A stretch of 64,000 bases of DNA, taken from the NCBI GenBank assembly GCA_026874595.1, contig CM049319.1, positions 2,880,601 through 2,944,600 of the forward strand. The letters run 5' to 3'. The translations under genes and the position numbers were made by a program. Below are positions 35,542-47,639 of the stretch, piece by piece. Position 1 is the first letter of the stretch; the number at the start of each line of letters is the position of its first letter. The stretch comes from Sipunculus nudus (taxonomy: Eukaryota; Annelida; Sipuncula; Golfingiida; Sipunculidae). The notes below the pieces were generated by a model, which saw nothing but the letters and a program-made list of their open reading frames with translations, searched no databases and was not told the DNA's origin.

Positions 35542-36283
35542 ATTTTGATTATACATAAGACGACTTTTCTTCGAAGTAATGAGAGATTTGGCTGTGACTT
35601 TTCAAATAAAATTCCTGAGAGTGACACACTACATCCCGAATGAGGTTGGTGCTTGGCCAGAGTGGTGGCATATTTGGCAGAATATTATAATTTAGCTATG
35701 CCATGATTCAAATAATTTTGTGTTGAATTTTCATGTTCCCCCTGCCCCCCCCCCCCCCCCCATAAGTCATATACATTTTTATTTTTGTGGTTTTCCCGTG
35801 ATCTCCCTTGCTTTGACTTTTGTTAATATTTTACATATAATCATCCTATGAAAAGAGCAAGAACCAGACAATTAACAGCGAAGTTTATTTTGGTTGACTA
35901 TAAGCACTCGATACACACATTAAAGTCGTTCATTTCATTTTACTTTTTAATATTAGCAAGAAAAAAATACTGACACGATAAAGCAGAAATCAGAGCGTGG
36001 CAGTGAATCACATAAAAAACAAAGAAGTCACATATTAACAGTCAATAAGCAACACGTTTAATTAACTAATGTTTATAAATAATCATATTTTAAATTAACT
36101 CAAACATAGGCAAAATACATTGGCTGAAAACCTCAAAGCATAATCTGCCTACTAATTTTTCGCTCGGGAATGTATTATAAGCATGTGAGGCTGTTTATTC
36201 ATAATAACATTTGTACTAAAATGTTTAAATGAAAATAACCCACTGTCTTGATAAATATTTGGTTATCGTGGATCAGCTCACAT

Positions 36284-36471
36284 CAGAAGCGGATCCAGGG
36301 GGTCTGGACCCCCCTTTTTCATCAGAAACAACGTTAAAATTTTAAGGGCTTCAGGCAAAATTTTGCCGCCTGGACCCCCCTTTTTCAGACCTGAGGACCT
36401 TTTTTTTAGGGTTTTCATTTGTCCTCCTGGGCTGGACCCCCCCCTTTTCCTAAATCCTGGATCCGCCCCTG
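36284..36471. mobile_element. 5-bp-TSD MITE (CAGAAGCGGATCC family), copy 3
   Basis: It starts CAGAAGCGGATCCAGG and ends CCTGGATCCGCCCCTG. It is flanked by an exact 5-bp direct repeat CACAT (36279-36283 and 36472-36476). This is the shortest and cleanest family member, 188 bp, with no coding capacity. Confidence 0.9.
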
Positions 36472-36479
36472 CACATTGG

Positions 36480-38070
36480 CATGGGCGTTGTCACAGCTGC
36501 TGCCACCTTGCAGCATTTACATAACTAATTCTTGCTTGGAACTGCACGACAAGCTAAGTCCATATGTACTGTTCCAAATAATAATTAAAATGAAATTTTA
36601 TTAAAAAACTAAACACTGAAAATTATGGGGATTTTTCAGGTGATGTTATTAAAGCAGAACAAGTGTATATACTCTAGACTAAGTGATACACAAGACTTTA
36701 ATAACAAATAAAATGGAAATAAATGAATACATTAACAAGAAAACAGTAAAATATCAGACATCTGAGTGTGAATATCAAGCTAGCTCAGATCATATATGTT
36801 CAGTATAAATAAAATATCATGACATAATACTGCATGAGGGCTTCAATAAACTATAACCATGGTGGCATCAGTAAACTATACCTAAACAACATGTCAGAAA
36901 TAACACAGGTAAAATAAAATTACAAAAATAGTTATATATCACCATTAAATGTAAAATGATTCTGGTATCAGCTCAGCCACCAGAGAATTTACTACCTTGA
37001 TTACCATAGGCTGAAAAACTTGTCAAAAAGTGAAGAAACATAATTTGCATCTGGGAGGAAGGGGGCAGGCATCAGAAATGGTGTTTAATGAACAGATGTT
37101 CTTTATCTTGAGCATAAACTGGCTCAAAGCAATATTCCCTTTACATTTGTCTTATGTGATAATTTCTGCATACCATGTTTAAGCTATACACAAGATGTGA
37201 AGAAAAGTCTCTGCAAAATGTATATAAAAGGACAAGGTGATGTTGACTGATACAGGTATCAATTGTGTCAGAACTTCAAATCTGTTCCTGACCAACACCC
37301 TGTGCCTCCTCTTGGTCTAAATGTAGGGCAGATCCCACACCACTGACCAAGTTTTCCAGCCTATGCTTTTTTTAACTTTATACAGTTTTATTCCATGACA
37401 ATAAAATTAAAGCATTACAGTAGCAATGGAATGAATATATAGCTGCATTTGGAATCTTGTCTAAAAGGCAGATGTGAGCAGAAAAAATCTGAACTCATGG
37501 TCCTTCTTGCAAAAAAAAGTGGGTGACTAATAAAGTTTGTTTAATTAATGGTAATTTTAATGTTGCATTAGGAACAGATAATCCTTAACTATAAGAGTCA
37601 AATATTCCTGCACATTATATGTGCAATAACATATATTAAATTAACATATAAATGCATTGGAAGCATAAGACCTTACTGCAAATAAGATTTTGTTGTGTTA
37701 TAGACAACTAGCTAATCATGTCACAATTTCAAATCACAATAATCATATATGAATTATATTACTGATTAGAGGGCATTCTGTAGAGCATCAGATCCTAGAC
37801 CCTAACAAATCATTTAGACCAATATAGAAATTAGCTTTATTGATTAACCAAGAACATCAGCTGCTTAAACCCTAGCCCCTGTCATTGTAAGGAGCCCATA
37901 CTCCCAACTAGAGAAACCAGTGGACAAAAGTACCTCAGCCATACTTACCTTATCCTTAAATTTGGTAATGTAATCATATTAACGAAGGGAATATCCTGGA
38001 TCTAAGTAAAAACCATAAGTCAATTAGGATCAACACCAAAAAAACATGAAGGATAGAATCTTTGAGCCAC
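36480..38070. other. Unannotated AT-rich stretch downstream of the JmjC gene
   Basis: No exon, RNA gene or bounded element was recognised. Confidence 0.4.
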
Positions 38071-38073
38071 TTG

Positions 38074-38465
38074 TAGTGGTGGGAATTTCTTTTCATAATG
38101 AAATCATCGGTTTCACAAACCATTTGATGATTGATTAATATTCAGTTCAGCTAAATTTTCCCATCACCTGAGAACTGGACAAATATTGTTATCATTTAAC
38201 TTGGTACTGTCCATATTTTACTAGCTAATCTTCAACAAAAGTCTGCTAATTCTTGTGTTTATTCTCAAGTCAACTGTCCACTGTTTTCTTGAGAACATAA
38301 TAAATGTTTGGATAAGTGTACTGTTTTAGGGTTTATCAGGTTGCTGTGGTCCTTTTTCAGGCCTTATTGTGATGTAATCAAATGCTGTCTTTGGTAATCA
38401 AGTGTTTGAAATTGAAAAAAGAACAACCTACTTTCTATAAAACTTAAATGATTGCCCCATCACTA
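38074..38465. mobile_element. Probable hAT-type MITE
   Basis: It starts TAGTGGTGGGAA and ends GCCCCATCACTA, an imperfect inverted repeat. The flanking octamers GCCACTTG and GTCAATTG agree at six of eight positions, compatible with a decayed 8-bp duplication. It lies just past the 3' end of the JmjC gene. Confidence 0.5.
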
Positions 38466-38774
38466 GTCAATTGTCAAACACTGGTAGGAGCTTGTTTTCT
38501 TTGCACTACATAGAATACAACATTTTTATTCCACATATCACCAGACTGCCTCAAGGATCTGTAGCAGATTGGCTCATACAGAGCAAATTTCTGTAATTTT
38601 AATAAAAAAATCAAGCATATAATTAACTATTTCTTAAACAACTATTCTCATGGAAAATCATATAATATTAGGTGGAATAAGTTGTCTTCCTGAACAGGCC
38701 ATTACAGCTAGAAAACCTGAATCAACAGTGGTGCTCCACCCATAAGAATCAACTAGTATTATTTATATATATTA

Positions 38775-38780
38775 TTTATT
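38775..38780 (-). terminator. AATAAA polyadenylation signal of the JmjC gene
   Basis: AATAAA on the minus strand, about 43 bases past the TAG stop codon. The position suits a short 3'UTR. Confidence 0.5.
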
Positions 38781-38822
38781 GCTGATAACCTGTACTGCAT
38801 ATCATGTGATTGTTGTATCTCT

Positions 38823-38904
38823 CTACAGCAGGTGGTGATAGTGAGGGTTGATATCCAGTCTGCATTCCTGGCATGGAAACTCCTTGGTCAAGAATGGCTC
38901 ATAC
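38823..38904 (-). CDS. JmjC gene, exon 4 (terminal)
   Basis: The acceptor is ATTGACAG|G; the first G completes the Trp codon split by the previous donor (TG|G). Twenty-six further codons (starting YEPFLTKEFPC, ending HHLL) precede TAG at 38825-38823. This exon is too short to appear as an open frame by length and was found by reading for the expected continuation after NLW. Confidence 0.85.
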
Positions 38905-41900
38905 CTGTCAATGAACAATGTTTCAGTATTTTAATATAAGCTCCAGGCCCTTTGTCTTTATCATCAGATGAGAAAATAATGAGTGGAAAAAAATATATTT
39001 CGAAAAATTGCATTCAAAACTATAATCTGGGCTTTTTAAAGAGAATCTGCTTCTTATATACTCCTTCCTGTATCAGTGGTATAAATAGATATTACAGTAA
39101 CAGTATTACCATGGTATAAATATGTACTACAGTATATATAGATATTACAGTATAACAATGGAATAATATATATAACAGTATTACCATGGTATAATAGATA
39201 TTACAGTATTTCCATGGTATAAATAGATATTACAGTATTACCATGGTATAAGATATTACGGTATTACCATGGTATAAATAGATATTACAGTATGACCATG
39301 GGATAAATAGATATTACAGTATGACCATGGTATAAATAGATATTACAGTATTACCATGGTATAAATAGATATTTCAGTATTAATATGGTATAAAATGATA
39401 TTACAGTATTACCATGGTATAAATATATATTACAGCATTACCATAAGTTTTACAGCAGTTAAATGAATAAATATTATTAAAACTTAAAAACATGGATTAA
39501 TGAATTCAATTAAAATGAAATTTCAAATATACATTTAAATAATTTTACAGGACTATAGGTAGGTAAAACAGAATTACTTGTGCCAATAAGTCAAAAACAA
39601 ACTACAAGGGACCCATAGGTCATGGCGCTCAGCTGAATATGACAGCTGAGTATCACCGTTGTTGTATATAGGTACGTAAGATTTCATTTTGACAGATGTA
39701 ATTTTTTGTAATAAGTATCAGTATTTCAAATATGTACAAGAATATGTGTCTAAAATATTGCATTGGGAATGACCAGATGTTGTAAATTGCAGAGGAAGGA
39801 AGTGGAGATTTGCAAGTATAAAAATACACATTTAATACATTCAAATAATTATGGAAAAGTAGAAAACTGATATGTTTTGGGAAGCAGTTGTTGCTGAATG
39901 AGAGGAAACAGAATGTCTTAAAGGTATCTATAGAGAAGAAATAAATAAAAAATAACATGATAAACTACCTTCCTGTAAATATTAAAATATTAAAGTCAGC
40001 TGGCCTAAAAAGTACAGTACAACAGAAATTCATAGTACAGTTTTTACCTTTAAAGGGAGTTAAAAGAAATAATTTAAAATTAATATGAGTTGTTAGGCCA
40101 AAAAAAAAATAAGGTATGGTTCTCAGGCACTTTTTTTCAGAAATCAGTGCGGGCGGGCGGTATTTTATTTTTGACCTTTTTTTGGATGTTTCGATAAAAA
40201 TGTCATATAATCAGAAAAAAGCATGAAAATAACAAATTTTTTTGCTAAACACTATATAAATTGTATTATTTATCTTCTTGAAAGATAAAAATCAAAATAT
40301 AAATTTTTGATGCGGGGGGTTAAAATTGACGCGGGCGGTGCCTGAGAACCATACCTTTTATTTTTTTTGGCCTTAAATATAATTTTTATGAAGCAAGCAA
40401 TATTCTTTACCTTGTTACAGATGGGACATGTTACGGGTGGGACAAAAAGATGTATTTTTTATCTGCTGTATAATAAATGCAACGGGCAGGGATACAAATA
40501 AGGTAAAAACAGTTCAGGTTAGTGCTTTTCTGCAAAAAAGATTAAATTTTTATCTTCTCCCTAATTTTACAGTGTTATTCCACTGTTACGGGTGGGACAG
40601 TTATGATTACAGATATCTATCTTTTCAGATGAAACACTTTATTCTTATTTATTCAAGTTATATGTACCCCAGACTCGTATGAAAAACCGATGGTGCCACA
40701 GTATCCCAAGACAATTAATCACCCTTCAAGAATAGGCCCCCATCTTCAGCAGCATATACTGACACTTGGCAAGCGACTATGGTTTCTTCCATTAATTGAT
40801 TCAAATAAAAAGCTGTGAACGAATTCATTTTCAAATGAGCATACACTATATCTGATAAGTATATATTGTAATGTGTAGTACACAAATATGTGGTATTAAA
40901 CTATTTAATAATACACCTGAACATTTCCGTATTTGGCCCATCTGTAACATGAATGTTATAATGTAACTGATATTGGATCAGTATTTTAAAATATATTATT
41001 TAAGCACATAAACGGGGGGGGGGGGGGGGGGGTGATTAATTAACATTCCAGTGTACCAACTTTTGAACATTCTTAAATAAGATTTTGTGACCAACTAAAA
41101 CATATCAGGCTATAGCAGTTTGTGAATATGAGATCTATACTATTACCATAATCATTAGTTGGCTTTTTGATAAGCTGTTGACAGTTCAGCAGTTTACACT
41201 ATCCAATTAAATCCATTGTTTTTAAATATATACAAACATAATGTTCCCTTCCCACACGACCAGATTGGAGGGGGGGGGGGAGGCGGAGGATGAGAGTTTA
41301 AACACACCTTTGTACCTCTGTATATTTTTTCTTTATTTACCAGTAATAAATTTTATGCAGTTGCCAGAAGAATATTGTCCCAAACAAATACTCAGTGGCC
41401 GGGAGTGAGGAAAGTTACAACACCTTTGCATAAACATACAGGATACAAAATATAATCCAAAAGTGCTTACAGGTAAAAAAAGTTTTATTCATAATTATTG
41501 AATATTTCAAAACAAACAGAGATATAGAAAAACAAAGCAAATCACTTTAATTCTCATTCTACTGAGGCAGAAAAATACCGAACGAATGTGTGCATTAGAT
41601 CTCCATTTTTTTAATACATCAATTCTTTGTTAAGGAAAATTTTGGACAAAATTTATAAATTTTACTATACATTTACAGTATACATCTATTATATTTGAAA
41701 ATTTTAGTTGATTAACGATTCTAAATTGCATCAACATTTAGAGTTAATCTGCTCAGGCAACATCACATTATATACACATGTATTTATTTTTTCTTAAAAT
41801 ATATTTTTGAAATTTGCAAAATAATAAATATCGGAAATAACACTTGATTCAGGAAAAGTTGTATACATTGGATCGGAAACAGCAAAGAAATTAAAGAATG

Positions 41901-42116
41901 CAATAAATCTGGTTGGGCTGGGGGTGTCAGGGTTGCCACGTGATCCTACATTTGTGACAGCAGTGTTGCATCACTAATTAGTTCACCCAGGCAAGGCTGT
42001 AGGGACCAGACATGGCTGGCCTTTAGGTTCAAAATTTAAATACATTAGAGCCTCGAAAAACTTCAATAACTAGAATAATTTTTAAGCTTTTACTTTCAAA
42101 ATTAAGAATTTAACAG

Positions 42117-42182
<66 letters not shown>

Positions 42183-45100
42183 CCGACTGTGAAAAGTAAA
42201 TCAAATGTTCTTACAAGAAAGAACATGCCACGGTCAAACTTGGCCAAACTTTAAGGTACCAAATTTATATTTTTGCTAATATTTAAAAACATTTAACAGA
42301 TTTTGATCTATATTTTGATCTAATTTTTGGTATACAATTAAATTTTGATTAACTCAAGTTGTATTACTGAAAAAAAGTCTCTAGGTTTAACATTTTTGGT
42401 CTTAAGTGACCAAATATCTTTCCCTGATTTTTTACAAAGTCCATTATGTTTGGGCCCATTACTTTTTAAATTAAATAATACTGACCTTAATTTCCAGGCA
42501 TGTACATAGGAACTATAAAGAGGAATTTTTATGGTAAATATGAAGAAAACCAGATGAGTGGTTTTGATATTAGGCAGTCCTGAAGTGTGAAAATAGATTC
42601 CTAATAAAAAATTGAGGTTTTTCCTTAATATCTCGCAGGAACGAAGTCCTATTGACCCAATTTTCAGCATGGTACTATTGGTAGGAGATTTTGGGGACAT
42701 CTAACTGTATGCCATATTTCAGATTTGTAGGTCCAATGGTGTTGAAATGTGCCAGTCTTACGGACAGACATCCGGACGGACGACGGACAATGGACCACGA
42801 CTATAGCTCAGATGACTTATAGTCAGCTGAGCTAAAAAAATGGTAAGTTTTAAAAATAAAGTTTATGGCACAGAGGTAAACATTACATATTCAACAAGTG
42901 CACCAAAATTAGATTTTAATAAAATGACAACAGAACCATGCACTACACCATACACTAAAAATAAAGTTTTATAGTTAGAAACACTACACACCACAAATTC
43001 ACTGCAAGGTTTCTCCTCTGCTGATTGTTGGGGAAGGACTGTACTTCGTGCCACCAGAATGATGGCATGAATAAAACATCACCTTCCTCCAGTGTGCAGT
43101 TTAGTGGATGAACATCAGCAAACTTTGGAAAACGCTGAAGGAAGAGATAACTCACATTAAACTGAGAGTGATGGCAGGTTAAACTACCACAATTAACAAT
43201 TCTAGGTTTAATGTAGACAATTCAATTTTTACCTGTACCTTGCACCTTTTCTAGGAATGATTTTATGTTGCTGTACCATGGAATTCTCAATAACAGTATT
43301 ATTTAATGATGATCAGAATTAATTTTATTCAAATTTATTAGTCTTTTTTAATAGCAAGCCACTGTGGACTTCATGATTTATTAAACAGTAAAGCACATCC
43401 TTCCTTCTGTGCATAAAATAATTTAGTTCTGAGAAAAATGATATGCATCTAATAGGATTATATTACTAACAAAATGTGTAATATTTGGTATTTTCTAAGA
43501 GGATGAATTGTCCAGAATAGCACCTAATATAGCTTTGAGAAAAGTTATATACCTGTAGAAACAAGTTTACTTCAAACAAACTTTTTAAATTTGTCTTCCA
43601 AACTTAAAACTGAATAGCAAAACAAGCAGATCAGCCTATCCATACCTTAAAATCAGGGTTAAGGATATCAACTGGAGACATAACCATGGAAGTACTGTCT
43701 GACAATTCTTTCCTCTGGAATTTCTGTTTCTCAGCATCATAGTGAAGCATGGCTTGTGGAATGTGAGCTTCATACAACCGGGAGTTGTCATAGGGTTCAA
43801 ACATCACAACCTGTTTCTTGCCACTTATCTAGAATATAATAATAATAATAAAATTTTCACAAACAACCTGATGCAGTGAATAAATACTGGTGTTACAGGA
43901 TATATTGTGCTATTCATTTACAGATGATTTTACATTAACCTGATATCACATTAATATTTTATAAAATTAACAGTAATCTAACAAAAAAAAACTTACAGCT
44001 GTATATATTTGTACATCACTGAAACTTGTGGTTTAATTCTAAAAGCTCTCTGATAATTTTAAATCCTTCCATGTTATTTTGACTAACATGTATTGACAAA
44101 GAACAGAGTTCATATAACATTTTTGGCCCTTACTCATGGTTCACATAATATGTCAGGACAAAAGTCATTTAAGTAACTCACATAAGTGTTTGTACCTGAC
44201 AAAGCAAATTGTCAAAAGGATCAAAATGCAAGCGACCAAGTGTGTTTCCATCACTCAGCCATATGTTAAAGTGCCGCCTTGTCAACAATCCTTTCACAAA
44301 ATCAAACGGCTGTATATCAACTTCAAGCTCTGGCATATATTCTGGAATTGAGGAGTATTCCAAGTATGCAGAAATGTTCTTTTCTTTCTGTTGTGCTGCA
44401 TATTCAATGAGATCAAGAAATTTTGCAAACTTTATATTCAAAGTTGCAGGTCTCACAACCACAAGATCAGGGAATTTAAGCTGTTCTCTCACTTGAGCTG
44501 GAATGTCAAATGTGTCATAATTATCCCAAAGTTCTGCTTTTTCAACTCCTTCATAATCTCCACCAGGTGTGAGCTTTATGTGAACCTCTCTTTCACCATA
44601 TTGGTCCCGCAGAAACTCTTTGGTCCACTTTGAAACAGCAGGCCAATCGGATATGGCCTTTTCAAATATTACTGGTCTGGATAATTTCAGATACTTATGA
44701 AAAAATTCTTCCTTGTTGGGTAAAGTCTTTAGTCTTTCGCATTTAGCCATTTCAGTTTTAGGCTCCTTAGAATATATTGATTTTGCTTTATTTGTGCTGG
44801 TGACACACGTTTCATCATTATTTATTTCTGTATTGACACTGCAATCACTGTGAAATGAAAAACTTTGGTTCAGCGGGTTATTTGTCGTGTGGTAAAGTCT
44901 CCCCATTGTCATATTGGTCACTTGTTTTGTGAGAAATAAATTATTTAAAATAAATTGTCTGTGCAGTCCTGCGCTTGAAAGGGCACCATTCTCTTCTCTG
45001 AATGTACCGCATCGGTGGTTAATAAATTCCATCAGCAATGGCAGACTTGGTCTCCCAGTATACTGTTCAGCCTCGGGGACATGATACGTGTGTGCGGGCT

Positions 45101-45476
45101 TAAGTAGGCATTTGCGATCCAATATCTTCTTTGGAAAGAAAGCAAGATCATTGTTTGAGGCCTCGTGTTGAAACCCTTTCGCCTTCCACCTGATCTCCTC
45201 ATAGGCAGTCAACTGCAGACGAGCCACCAGAACATGGGCGTCTTCAAGGAAGTTTTTTGACAGCTGCTCCAGGGTGGGCGATAATTCAGGATTTACAGGC
45301 TCCAAAGCCGCTAAAACACACGCATCCGCTACTATTTGATCTATATCCTTCAGTGTTAGTATTGGTAAGTAACCGTTGGCCGATACTTGTAGCAACAAAC
45401 CAATAAACATTGAAAGGATGCAGAAAGTTTTAAGATTGGTCGGTGGGGCCGTCGTCCCGCCCGTGGGCGCAGCCAT
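38823..45476 (-). CDS. JmjC-domain (cupin_8) 2-oxoglutarate oxygenase, complete four-exon gene
   Basis: The coding sequence joins 45476-44196, 43828-43646, 43134-42992 and 38904-38823 (1689 bases, 562 residues plus TAG). Every junction has GT...AG borders and keeps the frame. The family uses Fe(II) and 2-oxoglutarate to hydroxylate proteins. The iron triad is visible as H417-x-D419 (LHFDPFDN, exon 1) and H517 (FWWHEV, exon 3); K431/K432 in ISGKKQ is a likely 2-oxoglutarate contact. Residues ~17-34 (KTFCILSMFIGLLLQVSA) look like a signal peptide, suggesting ER or secretory residence. Residues ~35-270 form an unrecognised N-terminal region with conserved-looking Cys. The C-terminus after NLW reads YEPFLTKEFPC then a second Cys. 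JMJD7 of vertebrates has a similar catalytic layout but is far shorter and lacks the signal peptide, so I give no symbol. The start has a good context (AACATGG). The 4.1-kb third intron holds a MITE, the R1 repeat and a 29-bp minisatellite. Confidence 0.88.
39075..39445. repeat. 29-bp minisatellite, about 12 units
   Basis: The unit is approximately ACCATGGTATAAATAGATAT followed by TACAGTATT. Each unit starts with the palindrome ACCATGGT. Units vary mostly by loss of a few bases. It lies in intron 3 of the JmjC gene. Confidence 0.9.
40096..40372 (+). mobile_element. PIF/Harbinger-type MITE, uninterrupted copy
   Basis: The 277-bp element runs from GGCC plus an A-run and GGTATGGTTCTCAGGC to GCCTGAGAACCATACC plus a T-run and GGCC. 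The TTA repeats at 40093-40095 and 40373-40375 are exact. It lies in intron 3 of the JmjC gene and preserves the empty form of the site into which the Helentron-like copy at 24313 inserted in its sister element. Confidence 0.88.
40414..40950. repeat. Possible ~530-bp inverted-repeat-bounded element
   Basis: TTACAGATGGG near 40415 and CCCATCTGTAA near 40940 are exact inverses. TGTTACGGGTGGGACA occurs at 40429 and again about 155 bp later. No target duplication was found. Confidence 0.35.
41012..41031. repeat. Poly-G run
   Basis: A G homopolymer of about 19. Similar runs occur at 28017-28032, 31841-31855, 33296-33312, 41271-41280 and 48907-48922. Confidence 0.9.
42119..42182. repeat. (TA)n microsatellite
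   Basis: About 31 TA units with one TT interruption, abutting the R1 repeat copy 3. Confidence 0.95.
42210..42836 (+). repeat. R1 interspersed repeat, copy 3
   Basis: It carries the shared landmarks of the copies at 8450 and 12890: GCCACGGTCAAACTTGGCC, AAATATCTTTCCCTGATTTTT, TAGGCAGTCCTGAAGTG, GAGGTTTTTCCTTAATATCT, CATCTAACTGTATGCC and a 3' end at GACTTATAGTCAGCTGAGC. It lies in intron 3 of the JmjC gene. Confidence 0.75.
42992..43134 (-). CDS. JmjC gene, exon 3
   Basis: Acceptor CTTCCTTCAG|CGT; donor TTGTG|GTGTGT. It encodes RFPKFADVHPLNCTLEEGD onward to NL plus the first two bases of a Trp codon, and carries the third iron ligand (H517, in WWHEV). Confidence 0.88.
43646..43828 (-). CDS. 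JmjC gene, exon 2
   Basis: Acceptor ATTCTAG|ATA; donor AAG|GTATGG. Exactly 61 codons from ISGKKQVVMF to NPDFK, continuing the cupin barrel and followed in phase by exon 3. Confidence 0.88.
44196..45476 (-). CDS. JmjC gene, exon 1
   Basis: Exactly 427 codons from ATG (45474-45476) to CAG, with donor CAG|GTACAA. It encodes the signal peptide, the unrecognised N-terminal region and the first half of the JmjC fold through H417 and D419. Confidence 0.9.
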
Positions 45477-45482
45477 GTTGGC

Positions 45483-45504
45483 TCTCGCGCTTCTTATCGC
45501 GAGA
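45483..45504. promoter_or_regulatory. Split TCTCGCGAGA-type palindrome at the JmjC promoter/5'UTR
   Basis: TCTCGCG (45483-45489) and CGCGAGA (45498-45504) are exact inverses separated by 8 bases, starting seven bases upstream of the ATG. TCTCGCGAGA is a known metazoan housekeeping-promoter motif, but here its halves are spaced apart, so a regulatory role is inference. The local sequence is CpG-richer than the surroundings. Confidence 0.35.
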
Positions 45505-47233
45505 CAACACGTAAGCGTTAAAATAAATTCACTACTGTTAGGATTAGTTCACATTCGTTATGTGACTAAGTTAACGCAGTGTTGCCGAGGAAGTTCATCC
45601 TTATCAGCCCACACCTGTTTCATTTCTTTGAATGGGAAAAGATGAAACCACAACAGATGCGGAACCGACTTTGCAATGTCGATCGCATGTCTCAAGCTGA
45701 TATCGAGGGACTATAAATTTGTTGATGTGACACATTTTATAATAATTAAATAATATCAATAAAACTAGCAATAGCCATATTAGGCTATATACAAAAAAAT
45801 TAAAAAAACAACTAGAATTTACAATTCTATACGCCAATAATCAAGTACTTAAATGAGTTATTTTTTGATAATTTGGCGTATAAAAAAATATGGAGTCGGT
45901 TGAAAAACTTGAAACAAAGAAAAGATAACGAAAATTTACGATAAGGCATATAATACGTACATGCACTTTTTGTGTAGGCCTCAGTAATATAAAAATCAAA
46001 TATGATGGTAAACAAACTGAAATTGGCCAGGCTCACTCACATTGTGCAGAACAAGTCCATGTAGTACATTTCGATCCAATCCATGCTGTCAACATTTAGA
46101 ACTCATATTTAGTGGGAGTACTTAGAAAAATATAACTCGAAATTTCACAACCGTCTACCCTTTAGGCCTATATAAGGTCTATAAACTAGTAGAATTTAGG
46201 CCCGGCTATACATAGGCCTAACTCTCGAAAGCGGAGATACAGGGTAGCACACGGTAAGGTGCAAACTCCGGCGGTATTAAGCGTAAATTATTCTATTATG
46301 AACTATTTTCATTTTTTTAGATCCAGTGCAAGAAGTGTTTGCTGAACTGAAACTGCTACATTATAGCTACTGATTTGCCTATCTTACTAAGCCTAAGGCT
46401 ATGGCTGACGTACTCCCAAAATGGAGAAAGCTATATAAATATAAAGATATAATCTAGTACGGCAAATCAAGGCCATGCAACGCATAAGTCCATTGAGAAA
46501 TCAACCCTTGTACAAATTTTCACTTCAATCAAATGTCAGCTGGTCTTGCCCAATTTTTTTAAAGAAATGGTTCAATTCCATTCAAACATCGCACAGAGAC
46601 AGAAATTAATTTGTTTGACTTAAGACTAGTGTTTAAGTTTTATTACCCCGTGTTGAAATGTAACAATAACTAAAAATTAGAACTGTAGTAAAAATATTAA
46701 ATTTTCGTTAAATTTAAAGAATACATATGACGTCAATATTCTCATACATTATTCTTGTCTGGCGGATGGAGCGCAAGAACACGTTAGTTCACAAAATTAC
46801 CGACAGGGGACAGCACACGGTTTGTCCTGTGAGATAGCCTCCTGAAGAATCACGAGAACTCTGCTTTTTTTGTGACAGTATATAGGAATTGAGGCTATAA
46901 GGAATTGAGAGGTGAAAGGTGGCCTTCATTATCAACTTACAGTGTACTTTGCCTTGCAATCTGACAAACATGAAATGTACAGAACAAGAACTTTCAAATA
47001 CTTACAAGTGGAGTGTTCAAGTGGATAAAAAAGATAGCCTTCATTTTGTCCTTCTGGCGGAGGCTATGTTTCTGTATTGAGGACGACCGAAGAACTTGTA
47101 CTGTTTAGTATCTGAAAGCATGTCAATTTATTCAGAATATATACTTTGAATTAAATTCCTCAGCAAATCAATTTCGGGAAATTCTCAGCACACTGGTTTT
47201 ACCCCTGTCTTTTTATTTTATTATAAATGTGGG

Positions 47234-47434
47234 CAGAAGCGGATCCTGAGGGGGGGTCCAGGGGGTCCGGACCCCCCCCCCCTTTTTCACCCGAAGCAAC
47301 CTTTTTTAAAGGGTTTAGACAAAATTTTGCGGCCTGGACCCCCCTCTTTTCCGGACCTGATGACCTTTTTTAGGATTTTCATAAGTCCTCTTGGGTTGGA
47401 CCACCTCTTTTACTAAATCCTGAATCCGCCCCTG
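47234..47434. mobile_element. 5-bp-TSD MITE (CAGAAGCGGATCC family), copy 4
   Basis: Starts CAGAAGCGGATCC, ends GAATCCGCCCCTG. It is flanked by exact GTGGG repeats (47229-47233 and 47435-47439). The corresponding place in block A' (around 59085) reads ATAAATATGGACATT, an empty site. Confidence 0.9.
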
Positions 47435-47639
47435 GTGGGCATTTAATTTTTATCACATGTATGAAAACCTTAATCACCCCCGTTCCATGGCAGGGTTTGG
47501 TGTTGCTGCGTCAGTTCAACTACAGGATTTCTGCTTGAAAACCGCTTGCGACCAGTGTCTTGCGGGGTCTCTTAGTAGAATCTGTTTCTATCTGTAATTA
47601 TCAGTGAGAGCTGGCATTTGAAAGAAGCTAATCTCAGGG

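Noticed and set aside
42338-42700. 120-codon minus-strand open frame as a gene
   Set aside because: It falls in the R1 repeat; the copies at 8.5 and 12.9 kb do not keep the frame.
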